A stretch of DNA of 64,000 nt from Saururus chinensis (Eukaryota > Streptophyta > Magnoliopsida > Piperales > Saururaceae). The notes below the pieces were generated by a model that was not told the DNA's origin, ran no database searches, and saw nothing but the letters and a program-made list of their open reading frames with translations. Below are positions 10,963-21,869 of this stretch, in pieces. Every line of letters begins with the position of its first letter. Position 1 is the stretch's first letter. A program made the position numbers and the translations under genes. The stretch is taken from positions 986,501 to 1,050,500 of the forward strand of contig CP141146.1 of assembly GCA_035235625.1 (NCBI GenBank), read 5' to 3'.

Positions 10963-13236
10963 ATGCTTGCAAAAGTAAAGCTGAAGCAGAAACGACTATT
11001 TTTAACTAACAAGCAGCATCAGCATGCCCAGTTCAGAAACGAGCAGTCGAGCAACGACTATGTCAGCTCCCTGTGCAAGCAAAAACTCTTCCGCCCAGCT
11101 CTGGATGCCTTTCACTTTCTCCGAACCACTACCCATTTCGTAATATTCCCCTCCACCTACGCCCACCTCCTCTCAGCTTGTGCGTCCTTGAAGTCTCTGC
11201 ACCACGGCCAGACGGTCCATGATCATCTTCTGCATTCGGATTCCGAAGCTGACGTCGTTTTGAACAACCATATCATCAACATGTATGGAAAATGCGGTTC
11301 CACTGCACATGCCCGCCGCGTCTTCGATACAATGCCGGAAAAAAATGCGGTTTCCTGGGGTTCTATGATCGCTGGCTACTCACACAACCATTGTGATATG
11401 GAGGCTCTTGATTTGTACACTGCCATGTTACGTATAGGCCTTTCACCTGATCACTTCACCTTGGCTAGTATAATTAAAGCGTGTTATGGCTCGGCAGAGA
11501 GTGGGTTGGGTAAGCAGTTACATTGTCACGTGATAAAATCCGAATTCGGGTTCCATTCTGTCGTTCAGAATGCTCTTATTGCTATGTATGCAAAGTTTGA
11601 CAGCATTCAAGATGCAGTTACCGTATATGAGAAAATGGAGGAAAAGGATTTGATATCTTGGGGTTCAGTCATTGCCGCCTATTCCCAGCTAGGTCATCAT
11701 TTTGAAGCTTTATGCCATTTCAGGGAGATGATTTCTTTAGATGTTCATCGCCCCAATGAGTTCATCTTTGGGAGTGCCTTCAGTGCTTGTGGATCTCTGT
11801 CGCAATTGGAGTATGGTAAGCAATTACATGCTCTGTGCATGAAATTTGGGTTTGGTGGAGACCCTTTTTCCGGTTGCTCACTTTGCAACATGTATGTAAA
11901 ATGTGCAAGTATAGAGTCTGCCAAACAAGCTTTTTACCAGATTGAGATGCCTGATTTAGCATCATGGAATGCAATCATAACTGGCCTTTCTTACACCAAT
12001 AATGACCATGAAGCCATGTATTTCTTCTCAAACATGAGGACTCTTGGCCTGAAACCCGATTATTTCACCATTTCTTGCCTACTTTGTGCTTTCTCAAGCT
12101 GTTTGTCTTTTCAGGAAGGCCAACAGGTTCACTCTTTCATTCTTAAGACAGGATTTGTTGTAGATATTCAAGTCCATAATGCTCTGCTTAATATGTACGT
12201 TAAGTGTTCAGAACTTTCTAATGTCTATAAAATTTTTGAGGAGATAAAAGGACGCTGGGACATAGTTTCTTGGAACACACTATTAACAGCATGCATTCGA
12301 CATAATCAACCAAATGAGGTTCTCCGATTAGTTGAACCAATGCAAGTTTCAGCAATAAAATTTGATCAGATTTCATTAAGTATCACATTAGTTGCTTGTT
12401 CAAGTTTGGCTACTTCGGATGTGGGGAGCCAGGTCCATGCTTATGCCATGAAAAGTGGGTTAGACTTTGATCTTTCAGTTGCAAACAGCTTGATTGACAT
12501 GTATGCAAAGTGTGGATCACTTGATGATGCAAATAAGATGTTTAAATTAATTAGCAATCCTGATGCCATATCCTGGAGCAGCTTGATCATGGGGTATGCA
12601 CAGTTTGGGTATGGGAGAGAAGCTTTAGAACTCTTCAGTGCCATGCAAGCCTCGGACATTAAGCCAACTGCTGTAACTTTTGTAGGTGTCCTTTCTGCTT
12701 GCAGCCGATTTGGCTTGGTAGATGAAGGATTGCACTATTTTAATGTTATGGTAATGGAGCATGGGATTTCACCAACGAGGGAGCTCTGTTCATGCATGGT
12801 GGATCTACTTGCCAGCGTGGGTTGCTTAGAAGATGCAGAGAAGTTCATTACTCAAATGCCCATTGAACCTGACATTATAGTGTGGAAAACATTGCTGGCT
12901 GCATGTCGAGTTCATAAACATGTTGAAATTGGAAAACGTGCAGCAGAGAATATTTTGAAGCTGGATCCAACCAATTCAGCAGCTTATGTTTTGCTGTGCA
13001 ACATATATGCCTCCACTGGGTGCTGGGATGAGGTAAGGAAAATGAGAAAACTGATGAAAAGTAGGGGTGTGGAGAAGGCTCCAGGTCAGAGCTGGATTAA
13101 GGTTGGTGGTGACGTCCATGTTTTTTCTGTAGAAGATCGATCACATTTCAAGTCGGACATGATACATGATACAATTGGGAATCTCTTCTTGCAAATGAGG
13201 GATATTGGTTATCTGCCTAACAGAACATTGACTTGA
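10963..13236 (+). CDS. PLS-class PPR protein, E type (At3g53360 orthologue)
   Basis: The intronless frame encodes 757 residues. Regular PPR motifs run from about residue 30 to 640 (for example NNHIINMYGKCGS, NALIAMYAKFDS, NSLIDMYAKCGSLDDA), followed by E/E+ motifs (LCSCMVDLLASVG, AAYVLLCNIYAS, PGQSWIKVGGDVHVF). It stops after RDIGYLPNRTLT, without a DYW domain. The motif order and many unique stretches, such as HPNEYIFGS-like PNEFIFGSAFSACGSL and GCSLCNMYVKC, agree with Arabidopsis At3g53360 as recalled, a predicted mitochondrial PPR protein of 768 residues. An E-type protein would bind an organelle transcript and rely on a separate DYW partner for deamination. The start codon follows an AT-rich leader and gives a basic N-terminus, although a classic presequence is not obvious. 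Confidence 0.92.
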   Translation: MLAKVKLKQKRLFLTNKQHQHAQFRNEQSSNDYVSSLCKQKLFRPALDAFHFLRTTTHFVIFPSTYAHLLSACASLKSLHHGQTVHDHLLHSDSEADVVLNNHIINMYGKCGSTAHARRVFDTMPEKNAVSWGSMIAGYSHNHCDMEALDLYTAMLRIGLSPDHFTLASIIKACYGSAESGLGKQLHCHVIKSEFGFHSVVQNALIAMYAKFDSIQDAVTVYEKMEEKDLISWGSVIAAYSQLGHHFEALCHFREMISLDVHRPNEFIFGSAFSACGSLSQLEYGKQLHALCMKFGFGGDPFSGCSLCNMYVKCASIESAKQAFYQIEMPDLASWNAIITGLSYTNNDHEAMYFFSNMRTLGLKPDYFTISCLLCAFSSCLSFQEGQQVHSFILKTGFVVDIQVHNALLNMYVKCSELSNVYKIFEEIKGRWDIVSWNTLLTACIRHNQPNEVLRLVEPMQVSAIKFDQISLSITLVACSSLATSDVGSQVHAYAMKSGLDFDLSVANSLIDMYAKCGSLDDANKMFKLISNPDAISWSSLIMGYAQFGYGREALELFSAMQASDIKPTAVTFVGVLSACSRFGLVDEGLHYFNVMVMEHGISPTRELCSCMVDLLASVGCLEDAEKFITQMPIEPDIIVWKTLLAACRVHKHVEIGKRAAENILKLDPTNSAAYVLLCNIYASTGCWDEVRKMRKLMKSRGVEKAPGQSWIKVGGDVHVFSVEDRSHFKSDMIHDTIGNLFLQMRDIGYLPNRTLT

Positions 13237-14448
13237 AATATTTGTGAATTGGCTTCAAAGCGTCTACAGCTTGCTGACATATTGATTGCTTCATAAGATT
13301 CTTATCTGCATTTTTTACCTGAGCACCAACGATGCAGGATCACCTCCTTTCACAACATTGCACATACGGTGTAAGCTCACCTTCGCTTCAGCTTTTGTCA
13401 CCTCTTTCTTATCAACTGCAGTGCTTGTTTATAAGGTCTTTTTAGATAGATGAAGGTAAATAGGCTGTAGTTATTTTGTAAATTTTTACCTGTACAAATT
13501 CTGATATCAGCCCCCACCCACGTTACTTTTATTTTCTTCTGTCTCAATTTAAAAACTAAATTTTACCATTTGTGCTGTTACAAATTGCTAGGATATTTCA
13601 TGGGATCACTCAATAAGCAGAGGGCTTTGGTTAGTAGTTTATCAGTGCTATAAATCACATTGAGGTATGAGGCTACTTTAATCAACGAGCTTGTTTATTC
13701 TTTTCTTTATTTACCTGCATTTGACATGTAACAGTTGGCAGCAATAATTTAGGAAAATATCCAATTGGACTTAATGACAATAGTTTAAAGTTTGGTGCGA
13801 ATACTAATAGAACAATAATGTAAAAATTGTTAGCGATCATTCATGTTTGCATGGCAGTCAGAACAACACAAGTTTTACATATTATCACTTATCAGTCATA
13901 ACAAAATGGAACAATGTACAGTTATTCTTTGTTATAATTTCTGTTAATGTTTTTAGAGTACTATTTCAATCCTAGGTTATTTGAAGTTACTTTGTGATAG
14001 GTTGAGGCACTTTCGACCTGAATATAGGATTCAATGTTGTGAATGACCTCAAGCAGATTTTGCTTCACTGTGATCCTGGACATATGAGTTTATTAGGTGA
14101 GGTTGGGAAACCGAATTTGATGCTATACCACAGGTTTGTGGGGCTTCCTTTTTTCATGATAAAACATATGAAGGGAGAGGTGGAGTTGACCGATCACAAC
14201 ATATGAATTTTGTGAGACAAAATCTTATTAGCTTTTATTCCATTTTTATGAGTTGAATGACAACCAGTTCCTCTATCAAGACCCAAAGTAGAACTTGGGA
14301 AATGGTGCTCCACCATCAAATGATACATTGAGTTCTGATGCAACTGAACTAAACCTGATCATGTGGTCTTCTTCATTTCGTATATTAGACAGTAAAACTT
14401 GAAAAGGGAGATTTTTGGGTTCATTTCAGAGCGGTGCATCTAATTATG

Positions 14449-14513
14449 GGAAACTGGCTATAGCCAGTCAACACCCAGCTTTTCAACTGGTTGACTGGCT
14501 GCAGCTGGTTTCC
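14449..14513. repeat. Imperfect inverted repeat (hairpin), 24-bp arms
   Basis: The arm starting GGAAACTGGCTATAGCCAG at 14449 and its near-reverse complement ending CTGGTTTCC at 14513 match at about 21 of 24 positions, with a loop of about 17 bases. The left arm also contains the internal palindrome CTGGCTATAGCCAG. It could be a MITE remnant or a small-RNA hairpin. Nothing distinguishes these by eye. Confidence 0.7.
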
Positions 14514-16929
14514 ATTGCCCCAGATCCCTCTGCAATATGTGCCTCATCTTGGGCTCATTGCAAAGGGGCACATTTAAGAATCTTCCATGGATGCTGAGCT
14601 AGGGTACCTTTGATGCGAAAATGTCATTGCAACTTCCAAGATATTCGCTACAGCTTCTTCTTGATCTTCCGCCATGGATGGATCACTCATTCTGTTTGAG
14701 TCAGGTGGCATGTACTGATTTCATCTTCTTCCTTGTGAAATCCCCTAGCTCTCCTCTTCTCTGTTGTTCACCAGGTTTCCATTTTCTTATCTTGAATCTC
14801 TCAGCTCCATATCTACTTCGATATGTAATCAACTTTCTTTCATATTGATGTGTGTTTGATTCCTAATTCTTTCATTTTCAACGTCATTGCATCTGATCAA
14901 TTCTCAGAATTTTCTCATCTCATAGTCTTTTGTTTTGGTACTTGATCATGGCAAACTTAGATCTGTCCATCAAATTTCTTGTTTCACATCTCCCTTCTCT
15001 AAGTGGACTTCTTCGTGCCAAAGAAATATTATCTAGAGCAGCAATGCATGATGATTAACCTTGTGCATTTCCCATTCAGTCAAAACAAAAGCTTCCTGAT
15101 GTAGAACAGAATTCTACATGCGAAGGATAGCAAATGGAGACAGTTAAGAAAAGGGAAACAAGAGGAGAAAGAGAAAAAGGGTGGGGGGAGGGATAACTTT
15201 TCTATGTAATCACCACCAGAGAACACTGCCGGAATCGACACATCACACATCACCGTGTATTGCTGGAATCAACACCAACCAAAATCTCTTTCAGCAGAGA
15301 ACACAGTATTTTTTTCTTTCTAAAATCATCATAGGCTGTTTTCATTAAGGACTACGGACTATAGGAAATAAAGTACCGCACAACACTTTCTAAACTTAGG
15401 GAAATGAAATGAAATCTAAAGTTCTCAATCAATTAAAATCTCTACTTGAACCCTTACTTAAATTAAAACTCTTTAATAAGGTAATTTATTACCTAAATAA
15501 ACATGATAAATCAAATCTCTAATCCCATATATTCATATTAGTTGGGGCCCACGTATGCATCCGCATCACTTCCTCTTCTTGATAACTGCCCTTGTCAATT
15601 GTCATGAGTCAGTTCTTCTAGTTGATGCCAAAAGGTTCAATAGCCAGAGAAGGATTAGGCATGGGAGGCCACTTTGGGAACAATTGGCCATCAGAAAAAC
15701 CTTGATCTTTCTGTGGGATCAGATCATACCCCATAGCTAGTGAAGATACAAAGTCGGGATTTGAACTGTATTTATGATGTCAATATGACACAAGTCGTGG
15801 GAAACAATGACATCCAAAACCGTTGAGAAAGGCATAATCAGGTTTACTTCCAATGGGCAATTGGTGGTGTTTTGATGTGGCACAAGTCAAAAGTGCCCCT
15901 GGGATCTGAAAGAGCTGAAAATCGCATTTGATAATGATGGGGGTATTTTGGACTTTGTTGTAAGGCTGAGTTGGCAAGTTCAGCTGAAAACGACTTACCA
16001 GACTTAACTGGGGATTTCAGCTGAAAGAAAACAGGGTAGAAAAAGAGGGTAGATCCAGAAATATTGGTAGATGATTCCTTTCAAATTTCGAATGAATGAA
16101 TTGAGTTCTTTGTGGAACTTGAGATCGTTGCAGTCTTGTAAATTTGAGTCATTGTTCATGTATGTGAATGGTTTTGTAAGTCCCTGTAATTGTTGGACTA
16201 CTATACCGTGAAATTCATACTCTGTTTTTTGTTTTGTTCTTCCTAACAAAACTTTTGAACTAATGATTCCTTGTTTATGCTGAAGTTTGAATTATAAATT
16301 AGAAATAATTCAGTACATTGCTTCAATATTTGAATACAAGTTAGCAGAACAACTTTTCCACTTAAATACATCGAATTTGATATAATGCCAGTTAAACTGA
16401 TTTCTTTGTCAATGTTCCTGAGAGATTAAGTGAAAAACTAGAGTTCTAAGAGAGGAAGAAGAAACCCTAAAATATTTATCTTTTTACATTGCCAAAGAAA
16501 AGAAAAAGAAAGAAGAAGCCTTTAGTCAAGCTCAATTGCAAAATACTTAAATACCCTCACTTTAAGTTAAGGGTTGGCTAATTACAAAGTAAGAATAAAT
16601 ATAAACGATATAACTAACCCTAATACATTGAATACTACTAAAGACTTTGGACAAATATAAAAGAGAGCAAGTATACTACTATAACAGTTCCAAGTCCACA
16701 AAAGACAACAAAACATACTGATTTCTTGACGATATGATATATGATAGATCCAGGTAATTTGAGGCGGAATCAACTGAATCTTACACAAATTCAGTACAAA
16801 AATAGCTCCTAAGTATATACATAAAGAATCTCTAAAGACCAGACATTATTCACTCTGTCTTTTCTTTTTCTTTTAGATATTGAAATCTCCTCAGAGGGAC
16901 CAGGGGCAGATACAAGAGTTCAGGTGAGG

Positions 16930-17150
16930 AGGGCAGCCTTCACGGACATTTTTTTTTAAGAAGAAATCAAGTCAAGTAAATTAATTTGTTTATAGTAAAC
17001 ATGTGAACATTGGCAGCCATAACATTACGGACATCTAAAAAATTCAAGTTGGCTAAATTAATTTGTTTAGGGTAACCAGTTCCCATTGGCAGCCCTGTAC
17101 ACATTTTTTCAAAAAAATCAAGTTGTCTTAGATTAATTTGTTTCCTAATC
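16930..17150. repeat. Degenerate tandem repeat, about 75 bp, three units
   Basis: Units share an ACGGACAT or ACACATT start, an A-rich run, CAAGTTG or CAAGTCA, AATTAATTTGTTT, and a tail resembling CATTGGCAGCC (replaced by a different tail in the last). They are too diverged to set exact borders. They are probably retroelement or satellite debris just beyond the PLR pseudogene. Confidence 0.5.
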
Positions 17151-17406
17151 CTGGCGACCCTTCATCTTGGTGTATATATATTCTGTTTATATCAAGTTTA
17201 TTCTACTTCTAGCCTGAGATTAGCGCACAAGTAAAATCACAACGTTCCTTCTTCCTGTGTGAGGCTGCAAACTGGTAACAACATAATTTTTGCTTGACAT
17301 TTTAATTGAAGAATCAATATAATAGACGCGTATTTAAGTGAGGAAATGACATACACTGGAGGAAACATACAAATCAGAAAAGAAATTTCTCATTCAATTT
17401 TTTTCT

Positions 17407-17894
17407 ACAGATAGCACTTGAGGTACTCCCTTACATGGACGTATCAGACCTCTGGATAGAGCTATGTAGCCTCTTCACCATGCTCCCCTATTTCGAAATT
17501 TGTGAGACACCCCTCGTAGCAGACATGATAGTAATGTGTTAGCCCTAGCTACCTCCTCCGCATAATGCTAATCTGAACGCTTAAGATATTCCATATTAGT
17601 GTAGTCACATTTGTAATTAAAGTCTGCCTTGATTTGAATCACCGTATTTAGTTAAAAGGCCACGAATTAGTTGCAGCTTGAATGTTGTAGGTGTTACTAT
17701 TTTCAATTATATAACAAAAAAAAGGTGTTACTGTTATCTGAGATGACTTGTCACAAGAGATTATGGCCAGGAAGTCCTGAGCGGAAATGCAAGTCTTGTT
17801 GAGCTCCTTACCGATGACTTTCTCCCAGATTTAGACCATCTCTCACTGAAAGAGGATGTTTTCCGAGGGTTGCAGGTAAAGCTTCTTGTTTAGG
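17407..17894 (-). pseudogene. Decayed partial copy of the PLR gene (exons 3 and 4)
   Basis: 17407-17581 matches exon 4 of the intact PLR gene (19780-19943) and about 17763-17894 matches part of exon 3 (20084-20287), in the same order and strand with a short intron-like gap between. Read on the minus strand, exon 4 still gives LTHYYHVCYEGCLTNFEIG but then has stops where the intact gene has K and R codons. Exon 3 reads LQPSENILFQ followed by a stop. Exons 1 and 2 are absent. It is a clear pseudogene of the neighbouring intact gene. Confidence 0.88.
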
Positions 17895-19779
17895 AAAGTG
17901 TTTTTTATGTTTTACATGGACAATGAACTAAGCGTAAGGGTGTTAACGAGGCAAGTATTATAAAATTTTAGAGTGTTCACGCTTTAGCTTAAAACTTTAA
18001 TTTCAAGCTTAAATAAAGTTCAAGTTGAATTTAACTTGAGTCGAGATGCTATATTCTATGATCATTGTTTAGTTTTATAACTAGTGACCTAAAAGTATTT
18101 ATAGAAAAATTATTAAAACTAACCTAGTTAGTAATTGGTATAATGTGTTAATTTAGAAAATTAAATAAATTAATCTTTGTTGATTCTAATTTTTTAATTT
18201 AGACTACTAATATATAACGGGGGAGTAAAATTTTATAAAAAATAGTTTTAAATCTCATTAGACATATTATATGATTCTTTTAACAAAAAGTCTCTTATAG
18301 TTATACATAAAAAAAAGTTAAAATAATATATTTTATAAATAGAGTTAAAATTTAAGAGATATAAAATCTATATATAAATAATATATTTAATATAAATTTA
18401 AAGTTTTATTGATCTTTGAACCGAGCCGCGTATGTATATATATATATATATATATTGGAAAATGTACGTCTCCTATATGCTGGTCATGAAACTCGCGCTT
18501 TTATCTCGTCTACAAACCCATTGGCACAGGTTCTCACGGTCATGGGAGTGAACGACTTGGAATTGGAAGGCTCCGGGACGGGAGCAGATTTTTGTGGGGC
18601 CCATCCTTTGAGAATTCTCTTTCAATCCCCGGTGGTCTTACCTACATGGGACCCACGTGGGACCCGCATTTAATGGCTCACGCGTAACATAAATGAATGA
18701 TGCCCTGTAGGGGTCACATGCAATTATTAATTCCCTTCTATATACAGTATATCATATTATTAGTAAATTAACGGATGTCCATGTGGGGTGACACATGTTA
18801 CCGTACGTGTATTGTTGATTTCAAATAACAACAACTGCTGTGCAATTCAGACTCATTGTCAGTAAAAATTGCTTTCAAAAGAAGCTTAACAATATATAGA
18901 TAAAATCCTAAATGAATCTCACAGTAATATAATATTTTATCGGTCCTAAATTAATAATTTTATTTAATAAAGATATTTATTTTATATTAGTAATTTCATT
19001 TTATCCCATTCAAGTGATTTGATATATGGGTTGGTAGTAGAGTTGATCATGTTAATCTAATTTTTCTACACGTTATCACGGCCAGCTCCATCTCCATCTA
19101 GAAAAAACATGACCAAAGAAAAAAGGACAAATCAAGAAATTATTGAGAGTCCTCAACCCGAGGACCCAAGTAAAATAAAAGGGCCTTCACAAAAAAAGAA
19201 GAAGAAAGAGTTAAAATAAAAGGGCATGTCACAGAGGGTTCCTGACGTGGTTATTATGTGAGGATGCTATCATCAATCTTGTAGCTTAGAGTTGATCTGT
19301 ACCCAACAATGCCAACTACTTTACTAGAGGCATGCCATGACTTGTTACGCATCTGACATGTAGTGCATGTGGTATTTTGAATGCAGATCACGACCATATA
19401 TATATGTTGAAAAACGACCAAAGTTACCAAAAAAACAAAGACCAAAGTAAGTTGTCGTTAAAGCGGTGTGAAAATCAATCCTAGCTTATTGTCAGATGCA
19501 GATTTCTCATTATCATCCTCTAAATTGGCAACCTGAAATATCGTTTATTTAGCAAGTTTTCTCGCGGCCGGTCCAGTATGTGTAGGGAGGGGGCAAGACT
19601 GGATTAATTGCCAATGTCCACAAACAGCCCCTTAGTTAAACATACACTCGAACACACTTCTTCTAGTGGAAGCATCCAACTGACAAGCAGAAAACAGTTT
19701 AATGGGAGATTTTTGTCAACGAGACATTTTGAATTGTGACATATTTTAATTAGCAATTCTTTGATGAGTAAAAGTCTCT
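17895..19779. other. AT-rich interval between PLR pseudogene and PLR gene
   Basis: No coding sequence was seen. A short TA run lies at about 18431-18455. From 19055 to 19609 lies the PLR 3'-flank segment that is duplicated at 23097-23609. The stretch at 18940-19000 resembles AT-rich MITE debris. Confidence 0.6.
19055..19609. repeat. Duplicated PLR 3'-flank segment, copy A
   Basis: This segment recurs in direct orientation at 23097-23609. Shared landmarks are CTACACGTTATCA, GGGCATGTCACAGAGGGTTC, GAGGATGCTATCATCAATC, GAGGCATGCCATGACTTGTT and GGCCGGTCCA. Copy A ends 170 bases downstream of the PLR stop codon in the gene's own orientation, so it is the 3' flank of that gene. Copy B has lost about 40 bases in small gaps. 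Confidence 0.92.
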
Positions 19780-21869
19780 TCAGAGGTAGCGTTTTAGATA
19801 CTCATTCACACGAACATATCTGACATCCGGGTAGAGCTTTGTAGCCTCTTCTCCATCTTCCCCTATTTCAAAATTTGTGAGGCACCCCTCGTAGCAGACA
19901 TGATAGTAGTGTGTCAGCCCCACCTGCTCCGCGTAATTCTGACCTGAAAGTTCGTAGAGGAAGCCCCAATTGTTAGTATCACCTTATTATTATGCAAGGA
20001 TCCGAATCAGTATTTTGTTAAATAACAATGAGTTGTATATGCATTAGGTGTTATTGTTATCAGATGCAACATGCGTTAGATACCTTTCATCATCGCCAGG
20101 AAGTCCTCAGCGGGAATGCAAGTCTTGTCGAGCTCCTTGCCGATGAGTTGCTCCCAGATTTGGACCACCTCTCTCTGAGAGAGGATGTTTTCCGGGGGTC
20201 GCAGGTAAAGCGTCTTGTTCAGGGTACGTGGGTCGTCAATGGCCTTGATCGTGTATGTGGCGATGTCATCCTCGTCCACATAGATCGCTGCGTTCAACAT
20301 CCTCATTTATAAAAAAAAATTGATGAGTTTCTGTCAAAGATAGTACTTGTTCTAGCTGGACGTAGAAACCTGGTATTCAACCACATCTTTTTCACAGTTT
20401 TTTTAATCTTTTTATGATTTGTGTCTTAACCTACCCTTGACATTGCCGTCGCCATGGAGGCGGACGCTGTCTCTGGAAGGAGTGATAAATCCGGGTTGGC
20501 ATAGACCTCCAAGGAAGTAGCCGGCAAAGCAGTTGGCAGACACATAAGTGAAAGGAATGCCTCCCTCCTCGATCGCCTTCCTCACCACCATCTTGTCGTC
20601 AAATGTGATCCTGCCGGGCTCCATGGCGTGCTCCATCCTTGCTGGGTCCGTCCCAAACTCAGACGGCAAGAAGCGCTTCAGAAATCATTAACATATGATA
20701 ATCTTAATATATGCATTTAATATAAGTAAAGCAATTATTATTGCGTCGTTCCTTTAAACGGACACATTTCGAAGGTGCATATGATTAATGCTGATGCACA
20801 AGACGACAGTTCAATAATTTGTCCTGTAACTTGGCCCAATAAAGAAAGAATTGAACAGAGGCCAGTTAATTCACTCAAATCTTTGTAGCTGTCCTACTCG
20901 GATATAGACTGGCGGAATTGCTTGCTTGTTGCTATCGTAGAAAATCACGTCGGTTTGAAAGAGATTTAACAAAATCACGTAATTTAAAGGTGGTTTACAT
21001 AGTTATATAACAGACAAAGCTTTCTGAAAGATGATCCCACACGCATCCATTTTGGATCTCCCTTATCTTCAATACCCCACAACTCACCACACTCGGACCG
21101 GCAAGGAAAATGCTAACACCTACGCGCTATCATCCACGGGATAACCTACTGACTGAGAATTACGTCCATCATAACCGTGCATTGTAGATTCAGGTCCCAC
21201 AAATCAAACGGTTGAAGAGAAGTCCGTGAGGTTCATTAAAATTTGAACAGATTCAGACCCTGGTTTTATTCTGTCCCCTGACTAAAGTTAAAAAAAAAAA
21301 AAGGTTTTTTATTTTATTCTCTCATTTTTATTTACATTTTTTCTCGTACTTCCCCCTAATACGTAAACTGTACCCCCTTCTTCTCAGGCCGTAGCTCCGG
21401 TGACGACTCCGGCACCTCTCATATCTACGAAACTAAATTCAACCAGGGCGGCACGCTGGCCGTGTGCACTGACTGGCGGCAGCCAAGTCCGGCCGCCAAG
21501 TATCCATCGATTAAGCACAGGAGGAACTTGTACCTTAATGTTTCCGGCTTCTTTGATGGCGTCCACGAGCTTGAGTTGCAGTAGGATATGGTGGCTCCTG
21601 ATATGCACTCCAGATATAGTGCAGATGACCACGTCCACCTGTTTGACGGCCTGGACTAGGCTGTGGTGATCCGAGAATGAGCCCTCAACAAGGTGTGCCC
21701 CTTGCTCTTTGAAGGACAAGAGCATCTGCAATTTGTCAATGTCAACTCCAATCTCCGGCCTGTGAAGAACATATGTCGGATGCCCCTGGCTCAGGCTCGC
21801 TCTTACAATCCTCCTGCCCAAGTACCCAGTCCCACCCACCACAAGCACCCTGCTCTTTTCCATCACCAC
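19780..21869 (-). CDS. PLR: Pinoresinol/lariciresinol reductase, four exons
   Basis: Exons on the minus strand are 21869-21534, 20675-20435, 20287-20084 and 19943-19780. All junctions are GT-AG and keep frame, giving 314 residues, close to the usual 312. The N-terminal NADPH loop is GGTGYLG (G12-x-x-G15-x-x-G18). PLR-type blocks follow: HRPEIGVDIDKLQMLLSFK, QGAHLVEGSFSDH, RFLPSEFGTDPARMEHAMEP, and the catalytic lysine in FDDKMVV (Lys140, which becomes Lys138 if the second ATG at 21863 is used, matching the family numbering). Exon 3 has YVDEDDIATYTIK and exon 4 NFEIGEDGEEATKLYP. PLRs reduce pinoresinol to lariciresinol and then to secoisolariciresinol with NADPH in the cytosol during lignan synthesis. 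Stereospecificity and whether both steps are done cannot be read off. Isoflavone reductase-like or phenylcoumaran reductase function is less likely given these blocks. Confidence 0.93.

Larger units (their letters stand above)
13237..17406. other. Gene-free interval with repeats
   Basis: No coding sequence was recognised. The first few hundred bases may be the 3' UTR of the E-type PPR gene. A strong hairpin lies at 14449-14513 (listed separately). Around 16930-17150 a unit of about 75 bases, marked by CAAGTT and TAATTTGTTT, recurs three times in degenerate form. The rest is AT-rich intergenic DNA. Confidence 0.5.
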
